Shown here piece after piece: positions 19,946-27,495 of a stretch of 64,000 bases of DNA (position 1 is its first letter; every line of letters begins with the position of its first letter). The position numbers and the translations under genes are program-made. Origin of the DNA: Maribacter sp. PR1 (GTDB lineage Bacteria > Bacteroidota > Bacteroidia > Flavobacteriales > Flavobacteriaceae). The stretch covers positions 372,001-436,000 of the forward strand of contig NZ_JAQPCG010000001.1 in assembly GCF_028464145.1 (NCBI RefSeq), written 5' to 3'. The notes under the pieces were generated by a model that did no database searches, was not told where the DNA came from, and saw nothing but the letters and a program-made list of their open reading frames with translations.

Positions 19946-21049
19946 ATGAACAAATTGAAAAACAGATACCTTTCTCTTGATGTCTTTAGGGGATTGGATG
20001 TGGCTTTAATGATCATTGTAAATTCTCCCGGCAATGGAGACACTAGTTTTGCCCCTTTAAAGCATGCGGAGTGGCATGGTTTCACCCTTACGGACCTTGT
20101 TTTTCCCACCTTTTTGTTTGTGGTTGGTAATGCCATGAGCTTCAGTATGAAAAAGTATGAGACCCAAGGAGATGTCGCCTTTTTCAAAAAGGTATTGAAG
20201 CGATTTGCCATTATATTTCTATTGGGGTTCCTAATGTATTGGTTCCCTTTTTTTGAAAACGGAACGCTAAAACCTCTTGCCGAAACCCGAATATTCGGCG
20301 TTCTTCAGCGCATTGCCCTGTGCTATCTTTTTGCTTCCATATTACTCTATTACTTCAAAACACGCACGGTAATTATTTTTAGCGCATGCGCCTTGATATT
20401 TTATCATATCCTTTTACTGACTTTTGGCGACCTTACGTTACTCGGTAATGCTGTTTTAAAGCTGGATAAATTTTTAATTGGTGCCAATCATATGTACCAC
20501 GGCAATGGCAGGGTCGCTTTTGACCCTGAAGGGCTATTAAGCACACTACCTTCCGTCGTGAATGTCCTAGCTGGGTACCTTACAGGTAAATTCATTCAAA
20601 AAAATGGACAGAGCTACGAAACAGTAGCTAAAGTTTTAATGGTAGGTTGTGTTTTGGTTCTTGCAGGATTGGCCTGGGACCTAATTTTACCCATTAACAA
20701 AAAATTATGGACCAGTTCTTTTGTACTTTTAACATGCGGAATTGACCTCTTCGTTATTGCTATTTTGGTCTACTTGTTAGATATGACCAAGACCTTTAAA
20801 AGAACATACTTCTTTGAGGTTTTTGGAAGGAATACCCTATTTATTTACCTCTTATCCGAAATCTTCATTATCAGCCTGTTTGAAATTAAAATGAAAGGAA
20901 CAAGTGCTTACCATTGGATAGCGGATAATATATTCATTGCAACAACAGGTGATTACATGGGATCATTATTGTTTGCCCTTTGGGTTATGCTGACTTGTTG
21001 GCTGGTTGGTTATATTATGGACAAGAAAGGTATTTACATAAAGGTTTAA
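19946..21049 (+). CDS. DUF5009 / heparan-alpha-glucosaminide N-acetyltransferase-like membrane protein
   Basis: The 367-residue protein has about ten TM helices. It opens with YLSLDVFRGLDVALMIIVN and continues with FTLTDLVFPTFLFVVGNAMSF, the hallmarks of the HGSNAT/NagX/DUF5009 acyltransferase family. These proteins are thought to move an acetyl group from cytosolic acetyl-CoA across the membrane to a sugar. The conserved His expected to carry the acetyl group would be in the segment around HAEWHGF (residues about 34-40). The likely role is acetylation or import-linked processing of amino sugars. The neighbours do not name the substrate. Confidence 0.85.
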   Translation: MNKLKNRYLSLDVFRGLDVALMIIVNSPGNGDTSFAPLKHAEWHGFTLTDLVFPTFLFVVGNAMSFSMKKYETQGDVAFFKKVLKRFAIIFLLGFLMYWFPFFENGTLKPLAETRIFGVLQRIALCYLFASILLYYFKTRTVIIFSACALIFYHILLLTFGDLTLLGNAVLKLDKFLIGANHMYHGNGRVAFDPEGLLSTLPSVVNVLAGYLTGKFIQKNGQSYETVAKVLMVGCVLVLAGLAWDLILPINKKLWTSSFVLLTCGIDLFVIAILVYLLDMTKTFKRTYFFEVFGRNTLFIYLLSEIFIISLFEIKMKGTSAYHWIADNIFIATTGDYMGSLLFALWVMLTCWLVGYIMDKKGIYIKV

Positions 21050-21082
21050 CTTTTTTGAATCATAACAAGCTACAAAGCCTAT

Positions 21083-21430
21083 TTATTTGTATTTGTTTCT
21101 GAGCAAAACTTTTTGAAATTCCCGCTTTAGGATTAGAAACGCCATTTGACTTGAAACCTCAACAGTATCGGTAACCTCTATATGTTGAAATTCTTTTTCC
21201 GGTATATCAATGACATAAAGTACGTTTAGATATTCAGAAAACCGTTCCATCATCAGGAAATAAATTTTCTCTACGAGCACTTTAATCAGTTCTTCACTTT
21301 TGATATCCCTAGTTATATTTAAGGGAACATTGGCAAGTAAGAAATCCTTTTCAAGTTGCTGAATTAAACCATCATACAAATCCTCCTTTTTTGTTTTGAA
21401 CAGCAATTCTATGACCCCATTTTTCTCCAT
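21083..21430 (-). CDS. Hypothetical protein
   Basis: This is a 115-residue, highly charged soluble protein with predicted helices and alternating Leu/Ile/Lys, and no signal peptide or TM segment. I recognise no family. It lies 23 bases downstream of the amidohydrolase gene on the same strand, so it is probably co-transcribed. It converges on the DUF5009 gene. Its frame is intact and it has a normal ATG start. Confidence 0.65.
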   Translation of the reverse strand: MEKNGVIELLFKTKKEDLYDGLIQQLEKDFLLANVPLNITRDIKSEELIKVLVEKIYFLMMERFSEYLNVLYVIDIPEKEFQHIEVTDTVEVSSQMAFLILKREFQKVLLRNKYK

Positions 21431-21453
21431 GCCAATTATTGATGCTTTCAGAG

Positions 21454-22731
21454 CTATTCCTCCGATTTATAGATTTCACCTTCTTTCATTACAAAAACAA
21501 CCTCTTCAAGCGTATCCACATTTTGCAGTGGATTCTCGTTCACCGCAACGATATCGGCAATATAGCCCTTCTTTATTTGACCTAAATTCTCCATTCCCAA
21601 CAAACTGGCATTCGTTATTGTTGCAGAGCGCAAAGTTTCAATGATTGGCATTCCCGCCCGGTGCATGTAGCCAAATTCCTTACCGTTATCGCCATGGGGA
21701 GAAACTCCAGAATCTGTTCCAAAGGCAATAGGAACACCCTTTTTGTAAGCCTTTGCAAAAGTTCCCTCTAGCTGCGGTCCAATTTCCAAAGCTTTCTTTG
21801 CCACTACCGGAGGCAAGTAACCAGGTATCTTCGCCAACCGAGCGGCCTCTTGTCCCGCAGATATGGTAGGGACCATGTAAGCATTATATGCTATCATTAA
21901 ATCCATGGTCTCTTCGGACATTAAGGTGCCATGTTCAATGGTCTTAATTCCACCCCTTACAGCACGCTGCATACCTTCATCCCCATGAGCATGTGCCGCA
22001 GTGAGCATTCCATAATCTTTGGCTGTTTCCGTGATGGCCTTTATTTCCTCTAAGGTAAATTGCGGATTTTGTCCATTCTTTGCAACACTCAAGACTCCCC
22101 CCGTTGCAGTAATCTTAATTACATCGGCTCCATTTTTGTAACGCTGGCGAACGGCCTTTCTGCCATCCTCTGGTGAATTAACCACTCCCTCTTTTGGACC
22201 CGGGTCTCCCATAAGGTCGCTTCTTGTCCCATTCGTGGGGTCTGCGTGACCCCCAGTGGTCGCCAAGGATTTTCCTGCTGTATAAATCCTAGGCCCTACA
22301 ATGGTTCCTTTGTTGATTGCGTTTCTAAGCGAGATGTTGACTCCCGATCCACCCAAATCCCGCACGGTGGTGAAACCGGCCATCAAAGTTCTTTTTGCAT
22401 ATATGGTAGATTGAAAAGCTACATCTGCTTCATTCTTTGTAAAGCGCTCCAGATATCTTGACGGACTAGATTCACTCTCAATATGTACGTGCATATCTAT
22501 AAACCCCGGTAAAACAGTTTTTGACTTTAAGTCAACCAAAATATCAGAATTGGAACCAGTTACATATCCGTTCTGTACACTTTTTATTTTTCCTTCGGAT
22601 ACGACAATAGTTTTTTCATTTAAGATTTTTCCAGACTCTACATCCAAAACCTTTCCACAATGAAGATATGTATCCTGTGCGCTAAGCAGACCAACAACCA
22701 AAAAAATTAAAAATAAAAACGGGGTTTTCAT
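21454..22731 (-). CDS. Secreted amidohydrolase (imidazolonepropionase / Xaa-Pro dipeptidase-like)
   Basis: This is a 425-residue metal-dependent amidohydrolase. A signal peptide (MKTPFLFLIFLVVGLLSAQ) sends it to the periplasm. LPGFIDMHVHIES supplies the HxH metal site. ADVIKITATGGV carries the residue-200 Lys region, which may be the carbamylated Lys. AAHAHGDEG and IEHGT give the next two His ligands, and FGTDSGVSPHG the final Asp. Homologues are called imidazolonepropionase-like amidohydrolases or prolidases and hydrolyse amides or dipeptides. The exact substrate is not determined. Confidence 0.88.
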   Translation of the reverse strand: MKTPFLFLIFLVVGLLSAQDTYLHCGKVLDVESGKILNEKTIVVSEGKIKSVQNGYVTGSNSDILVDLKSKTVLPGFIDMHVHIESESSPSRYLERFTKNEADVAFQSTIYAKRTLMAGFTTVRDLGGSGVNISLRNAINKGTIVGPRIYTAGKSLATTGGHADPTNGTRSDLMGDPGPKEGVVNSPEDGRKAVRQRYKNGADVIKITATGGVLSVAKNGQNPQFTLEEIKAITETAKDYGMLTAAHAHGDEGMQRAVRGGIKTIEHGTLMSEETMDLMIAYNAYMVPTISAGQEAARLAKIPGYLPPVVAKKALEIGPQLEGTFAKAYKKGVPIAFGTDSGVSPHGDNGKEFGYMHRAGMPIIETLRSATITNASLLGMENLGQIKKGYIADIVAVNENPLQNVDTLEEVVFVMKEGEIYKSEE

Positions 22732-22750
22732 ATCTACGATTTATTCTATA

Positions 22751-22792
22751 ATTAAATAAGGGGAAATATAGTTATATTTCCCCTTATTTAAT
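22751..22792 (-). terminator. Long perfect hairpin between galE and the amidohydrolase gene
   Basis: Two 20-base arms (22751-22770 and 22773-22792) are exact inverted repeats separated by GT. Each contains AAGGGGAAATATA or its complement. The stem ends in AT-rich sequence. The position, 18 bases past the galE stop and 20 bases before the amidohydrolase start, fits a terminator for galE. Such a long stem is unusual. Confidence 0.65.
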
Positions 22793-22809
22793 ATGCCTAA
22801 CTCCTAAAA

Positions 22810-23826
22810 TCAACTCCTGATTTTCTGTTCCCAATCCCAAGCCGACTTCATGGCCTCATCCAAAGAGTATTGAGATTTCCAACCCAGAACTTCATTTGCC
22901 CTAGTGGTATCCGCATAGGCGGAAGTAATGTCACCAGGTCGTCTATCAACTATCTTATATTTCAATTTTTTACCTGATACTTTCTCAAAACTATTTATTA
23001 CTTCCAATACAGAACTTCCTTTACCGGTGCCAACATTAAAAACTTCGTAATTTTCTGAATTCTTCCCAGCCAATAATCGCTCCAAAGCCACTACATGGGC
23101 TTTCGCCAAATCTACCACATAAATATAGTCGCGAATACAGGTACCATCCTTAGTTGGATAGTCATCACCAAAAACGGATAATTCTTCTCTAAGGCCTACC
23201 CCAGTTTGTGTAATAAATGGCACTAAATTCTGAGGCACACCTATAGGTAATTCACCGATCTCAGTACTGGGATGAGCCCCCATGGGGTTAAAATACCTAA
23301 GCGCAATTGCATTTAGACTTGGGGAAACCTTGCAGGTATCCCTTATGATCTCCTCCCCCATTTGCTTTGTGTTACCATAGGGAGATTCTGCTTCCTTGAC
23401 AGGAGCATTCTCGGTAATTGGCATCTTATCGGCCTGACCATAGACCGTACAGGAGGAACTAAAAATAAAACTAGCCTTGTTTTTTTTGTTTAGCTCTTTT
23501 AGGATATAGACTAAAGACCCAATGTTGTTCTCATAATAAAGTAGGGGCTTCTCCACGCTTTCACCAACCGCCTTCGAGGCCGCAAAGTGAATTACTCCTT
23601 CTACATCAGGGTTGTTTTGAAAAAAACACTCGACCTTTTCTTTATCCTTAAGATCCATTTTTTCAAAAATGGGTTTTTCACCAGTGATTCTCTCAATACC
23701 ACCTAGAACATTTTCATCAGCATTGGAGCAATCATCAATAATAACGACTTCAAAACCTTTGTTTTGAAGTTCAACTACGGTATGAGATCCGATAAAACCC
23801 AAACCTCCGGTAACTAAAATTTTCAT
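22810..23826 (-). CDS. galE: UDP-glucose 4-epimerase
   Basis: GalE interconverts UDP-glucose and UDP-galactose (or N-acetyl forms) using bound NAD. The 338-residue protein is an extended SDR. It has GGLGFIGSHT (NAD-binding, residues 7-16), SSSCTVYG (123-130), and the catalytic Tyr150-x3-Lys154 in YGNTK. It also has ALRYFNPMGAHPSTEIGE and KDGTCIRDYIYVVDLAKAH, which are characteristic of GalE. It lies 43 bases downstream of the DegT aminotransferase gene, pointing to nucleotide-sugar supply for surface glycans. Confidence 0.94.
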   Translation of the reverse strand: MKILVTGGLGFIGSHTVVELQNKGFEVVIIDDCSNADENVLGGIERITGEKPIFEKMDLKDKEKVECFFQNNPDVEGVIHFAASKAVGESVEKPLLYYENNIGSLVYILKELNKKNKASFIFSSSCTVYGQADKMPITENAPVKEAESPYGNTKQMGEEIIRDTCKVSPSLNAIALRYFNPMGAHPSTEIGELPIGVPQNLVPFITQTGVGLREELSVFGDDYPTKDGTCIRDYIYVVDLAKAHVVALERLLAGKNSENYEVFNVGTGKGSSVLEVINSFEKVSGKKLKYKIVDRRPGDITSAYADTTRANEVLGWKSQYSLDEAMKSAWDWEQKIRS

Positions 23827-23869
23827 GCAATAAGAATTTACCCGATTCTAAAAATACTACTTTGACTGT

Positions 23870-25024
23870 CTAAGCATTCATAAACTCGATAACCTTACCG
23901 GTAATAAAGGCAATTTGCTCATCATCCAATTCAGTATGCATCGGCAATGAAATCACCTCTTCCACGAGTTGATTGGTTACAGGGAAGTCGACTTCCTTAT
24001 ATCTATCGTCCAAATATGCTTTTTGCTTATGAAGTGGAATAGGATAATAAATACCACAAGGAATATCGTTCTCATTTAGAAATTTCACTAAGCCATTACG
24101 TTTTCCGCTGGTGATTCTTAAAGTGTATTGATGAAAAACATGGCAGTCGCAAGTATCACAAATACCCTCACATTGATTTACCGTTTTTGGAAGGATGATA
24201 CTCTCCTCATTCCTTAATGCCTCGTTATATTTACGTGCTGCGGTTCTGCGGGCATCGCAATAATCATTCAATTTTGGGAGCTTGGCCCTAAGAACAGCTG
24301 CCTGTATCGAATCCAACCTAGAATTAACACCAACAACATCGTGATGATATCTTTCATACATCCCATGATTAACAATACCCCTAATAGTATGCGCCAAAGC
24401 ATCATCATTCGTAAAAATTGCCCCTCCATCCCCGTAACATCCTAAATTCTTGGATGGAAAGAACGAAGTAGCTCCAACATGCCCTATGGTTCCTGCCATT
24501 TTTTTATCCCCCTTACCCGATAAGTATTTTGCTCCAATTGCTTGGGCATTGTCCTCAATAACATAAAGGTCATTTTTTTCTGCCAGTTCCATTATGGCAT
24601 CCATATTCGCGCATTGACCAAATAAATGCACAGGTACAATTGCTTTTGTTTTTGATGTGATTGCCCTTTCAACGGCACTTATATCAATATTGAAGGTATC
24701 TGGTTCAACATCTACCAAAACAGGAGTTAATTGCAATAATGCAATCACTTCTACCGTAGCGGCAAACGTAAAATCCGCAGTTATCACCTCATCTCCCGGT
24801 TTTAGACCAAGGCCCATCATCGCAATTTGGAGTGCATCGGTACCATTGGCACAGGGAATTACGTGTTTAACTTCTAAATATTCCTCTAAATCCTTTTGAA
24901 AAGCATGTACTTCCGGACCATTTATATAGGAAGAAGTTTCCAATATTTGGGAAATTGATGCATTTACTTGTTCCTTTATTTCCTGGTATTGACCCCCTAG
25001 GTCTACCATCTGTATTTTTTTCAT
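23870..25024 (-). CDS. DegT/DnrJ/EryC1 sugar aminotransferase with Cys-rich insert
   Basis: This PLP-dependent aminotransferase acts on nucleotide keto-sugars. The 384 residues show NGTDALQIAM (cofactor phosphate site, about 60-69), HLFGQ (133-137), EDNAQAIGA (157-165) and SFFPSKNLGCYGDGG with the PLP Lys192. An insert at 285-298 holds four Cys and two His (C285, C289, C292, C294, H295, H298). The insert is not part of the catalytic core and could bind metal. With galE downstream and waaA divergent, it probably serves O-antigen, capsule or LPS synthesis. Confidence 0.92.
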   Translation of the reverse strand: MKKIQMVDLGGQYQEIKEQVNASISQILETSSYINGPEVHAFQKDLEEYLEVKHVIPCANGTDALQIAMMGLGLKPGDEVITADFTFAATVEVIALLQLTPVLVDVEPDTFNIDISAVERAITSKTKAIVPVHLFGQCANMDAIMELAEKNDLYVIEDNAQAIGAKYLSGKGDKKMAGTIGHVGATSFFPSKNLGCYGDGGAIFTNDDALAHTIRGIVNHGMYERYHHDVVGVNSRLDSIQAAVLRAKLPKLNDYCDARRTAARKYNEALRNEESIILPKTVNQCEGICDTCDCHVFHQYTLRITSGKRNGLVKFLNENDIPCGIYYPIPLHKQKAYLDDRYKEVDFPVTNQLVEEVISLPMHTELDDEQIAFITGKVIEFMNA

Positions 25025-25115
25025 ATCAGTGGATTAGATGAAGTTGGGCAAAAATACGAAACGAGTTAGAATGATTTTCTTGAAAGAAATGTAATTTAGT
25101 CACAAATAAATCATT

Positions 25116-26351
25116 TTGCGGTTCATCTATTCCTTAATTGTTTCCTTGGTTTGGCAATTATTAAAACTTATCGCCTTGGCAAATCCAAAGATTGCCAAAT
25201 TCGTAAGTGGTAGAAAACAGGTAATTAAGACCTTAAAAAAACACCTTTCGAAAACCGATAAAGTGGTGTGGATTCATGCTGCATCCTTAGGAGAGTATGA
25301 ACAAGGACTTCCTATTTTGGAAAAGTTAAAAAAAGACTATCCAGAACATAAGGTCTTGTTAACCTTCTTTTCACCTTCTGGATATGAAGTTAAAAAGGAC
25401 ACTTCCCCTGCCGACATCGTTACATATCTTCCATTGGACACTCCACAAAAAGTCAAGAGTTTTCTAAACGTCTCAAATCCTAAAATGGCTATTTTTATTA
25501 AATATGAAATATGGCCTAATTATTTGTCAGAACTAAAAAAGAGAAATACACCCACTATTCTAATTTCCGCAAGATTTAAATCGGATAAAATATTCTTTAA
25601 AAGTTATGGTAGGTTTATGCGAAATGCTCTCAAAAAATTTACCTATTTGTATGTTCAAGACCTAAAATCCCTAGACCTTTTAAAATCCATAGGGATGGAA
25701 AATGTAACGGTAACCGGGGACACCAGACTAGATCGGGTATCAGAAATCTTAAAACGCAATAATTCACTTCCTTTTATGGACCAATTTTGTAAACAAACAA
25801 AATGTCTTGTTGCGGGAAGTACTTGGCCAGATGATGAAGTTTTCCTTATTGATTATATCAATAATAGTAAAAACGACGAAAAATATATCATAGCCCCCCA
25901 CAACATTAAGGAAGAGCATATCCAAAGTCTTAAAAACTCAATCCAACGAAAAACGCTATGCTATAGCAGCCTACCTGAAAAAATTCCAAAGGAAACAGCC
26001 GTAATAATCATTGACACCATTGGACTATTGACTAAAATTTACAGTTATGCCACTGTGGCTTATGTGGGAGGAGGATTTGCCACTGGTTTACATAACACGC
26101 TTGAACCAGCGGTATTTGGAATACCGGTCATTATAGGACCAAAATACAAAGGGTTTCTTGAAGCAGAAGATTTGGTTAAACTGGGAGGAGTGATTCCCAT
26201 TTCCAACAGAAATGAATTTTTTAATAGCGCTAATAGTCTTCTCAACGATGAGCAAAAATGTACCAAGGTTGGTGAAATAAACTCACAATATATCTTAATT
26301 AACAAAGGGGCAAGCATCCAAATTATGAAAGGTATTCGTACATTAATATAG
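25116..26351 (+). CDS. waaA: 3-deoxy-D-manno-octulosonic acid (KDO) transferase
   Basis: WaaA (KdtA, GT30) adds KDO from CMP-KDO to lipid A at the inner membrane. The 411-residue product starts at a TTG (MRFIYSLIVSLVW), a hydrophobic membrane anchor of the usual length; no ATG gives a better start. The N-terminal domain has HAASLGEYEQG, which includes the catalytic Glu of GT30. The C-terminal Rossmann part has AGSTWPDDE and YVGGGFATGLHNTLEPAVFGIPVIIGP, the nucleotide-sugar-binding signature. It is divergent from the DegT-galE genes and followed by a small lipoprotein gene. Confidence 0.93.
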   Translation: MRFIYSLIVSLVWQLLKLIALANPKIAKFVSGRKQVIKTLKKHLSKTDKVVWIHAASLGEYEQGLPILEKLKKDYPEHKVLLTFFSPSGYEVKKDTSPADIVTYLPLDTPQKVKSFLNVSNPKMAIFIKYEIWPNYLSELKKRNTPTILISARFKSDKIFFKSYGRFMRNALKKFTYLYVQDLKSLDLLKSIGMENVTVTGDTRLDRVSEILKRNNSLPFMDQFCKQTKCLVAGSTWPDDEVFLIDYINNSKNDEKYIIAPHNIKEEHIQSLKNSIQRKTLCYSSLPEKIPKETAVIIIDTIGLLTKIYSYATVAYVGGGFATGLHNTLEPAVFGIPVIIGPKYKGFLEAEDLVKLGGVIPISNRNEFFNSANSLLNDEQKCTKVGEINSQYILINKGASIQIMKGIRTLI

Positions 26352-26369
26352 TACTAGAAGGTAATACGC

Positions 26370-26606
26370 ATGAAGGGCACCAAATCCATTACGATTATAT
26401 TATTATATATTACACTCTGTTCTTGTTGGGATTCCTATGTAAATACGAAGCAAACTCCCGAGAAGAAAGCCCCAAGAGAAGTGGTCCCTTCTAAAAAAGA
26501 TTCTAATTTATTAAGGAGACCCGAGCCTAATCAGCATAAATTAAGGAAAAACAAAGCATTGGACACACTGAAACCCATTGTTGCCTCTGCGTTTTTTAGA
26601 CCTTAA
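26370..26606 (+). CDS. Small putative lipoprotein
   Basis: This is a 78-residue protein with a lipoprotein signal, lipobox LCSC (Cys at about residue 20). It is followed by a hydrophilic Lys/Pro/Arg/Asn-rich tail of about 58 residues with no predicted fold. I recognise no family. It starts 18 bases after the waaA stop on the same strand and may be co-transcribed, which would fit an envelope role. Confidence 0.5.
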   Translation: MKGTKSITIILLYITLCSCWDSYVNTKQTPEKKAPREVVPSKKDSNLLRRPEPNQHKLRKNKALDTLKPIVASAFFRP

Positions 26607-26741
26607 CAATTGTATTCCAAAAAATAAGAGCTTTATAATTGTTCTTTATTTTAAAGATTTTTTGCATCCCTTAATCGAATTAACCTCCTGTTTTCCAACA
26701 ACTTTGTTTTAAAAAAGGTATATTGTAGTAAACAACACTAT

Positions 26742-26876
26742 ATGATTATGGAACAAGAACTTTCGTTTGGGGTAAAACTCCTTAATGGTTTTTTAAAATT
26801 TATGATTGCTTGCCTTGTAGGAATTTTAGTGGCTATCCCGATAGCACTAGTTTTGGATTGGTTAGATTTGATTTAA
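26742..26876 (+). CDS. Micro-ORF: 44-residue single-TM protein
   Basis: This ORF runs from ATG at 26742 to TAA at 26876. The product starts MIMEQELSFGVKLLNGFLK and has one hydrophobic helix (about residues 21-39) and an acidic ending DWLDLI. An alternative ATG is at 26748. It is followed 36 bases later by a strong terminator, supporting a real, separately transcribed unit. A similar micro-ORF lies at 27117-27239. No family is recognised; a toxin, regulator or small membrane subunit are all possible. Confidence 0.5.
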   Translation: MIMEQELSFGVKLLNGFLKFMIACLVGILVAIPIALVLDWLDLI

Positions 26877-26912
26877 TACCTAAATAGTATTTAACCTATA
26901 TAAAAAAACTAC

Positions 26913-26941
26913 AGGATGCATTTTTAAAGTGCATCCTTTTC
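26913..26941 (+). terminator. Terminator after the first micro-ORF
   Basis: AGGATGCA (26913-26920) pairs with TGCATCCT (26930-26937), an 8-bp stem with a 9-base loop and a short T run. No other gene ends here, so it supports the micro-ORF as a transcribed gene. Confidence 0.75.
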
Positions 26942-27116
26942 AATTTACAAAGACCTTCATATTGGATTTTTTACGATAAAATGTACGAAAACTTCGATGA
27001 GCAACAACAAATTGTCGGTCATTGGCAACGGTAAAACCCTGTTACACAACAATTAATACAATTAAACTCTTACTATTCCGTACTTTATTAGTAATAACTT
27101 TAAAGTAGGTAATGTT

Positions 27117-27239
27117 ATGAACAATTTATCATTTAAAACGGGGGTTGATACTTATCTATCAATACTCATCATTGCAATGAATGCCTTTTTGGCGGTTGTT
27201 GCAGTTGGATCCTTATTAGCCTTATTTGGCTTAATTTAA
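27117..27239 (+). CDS. Micro-ORF: 40-residue single-TM protein
   Basis: This ORF runs from ATG at 27117 to TAA at 27239. The product starts MNNLSFKTGVDTYLSILIIA and has one long hydrophobic helix (about residues 14-38) ending ALFGLI. Its layout matches the upstream micro-ORF: a short polar N-terminus with a LSF segment, one TM helix and a C-terminal LI. A strong terminator begins 41 bases after the stop. The function is unknown. Confidence 0.5.
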   Translation: MNNLSFKTGVDTYLSILIIAMNAFLAVVAVGSLLALFGLI

Positions 27240-27280
27240 TTAATCAAAATTTTCGATTATAGATTTAAATCTACAATTAG

Positions 27281-27308
27281 AAAAAGCCCTCTTAATGAGG
27301 GCTTTTTT
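27281..27308 (+). terminator. Terminator after the second micro-ORF
   Basis: AAAAAGCCCTC (27281-27291) pairs with GAGGGCTTTTT across TTAAT, with a run of six T. This is a textbook intrinsic terminator. Confidence 0.85.
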
Positions 27309-27495
27309 AGTTAATTAAGCTCAATACCCTTATCGCTAGCCTTGACTTTTAACCGTACTCAAAAACATCAATTTTCTGAAATTTAGAAAGTTGTGAAAGC
27401 CTATATCATATTTCAATTTCAAACCTTAGCGAGTAATAGTATTAACCAAGTTAATTTTATATTTTAGATGCTTACTTAAGGTTGATAATGACGGT

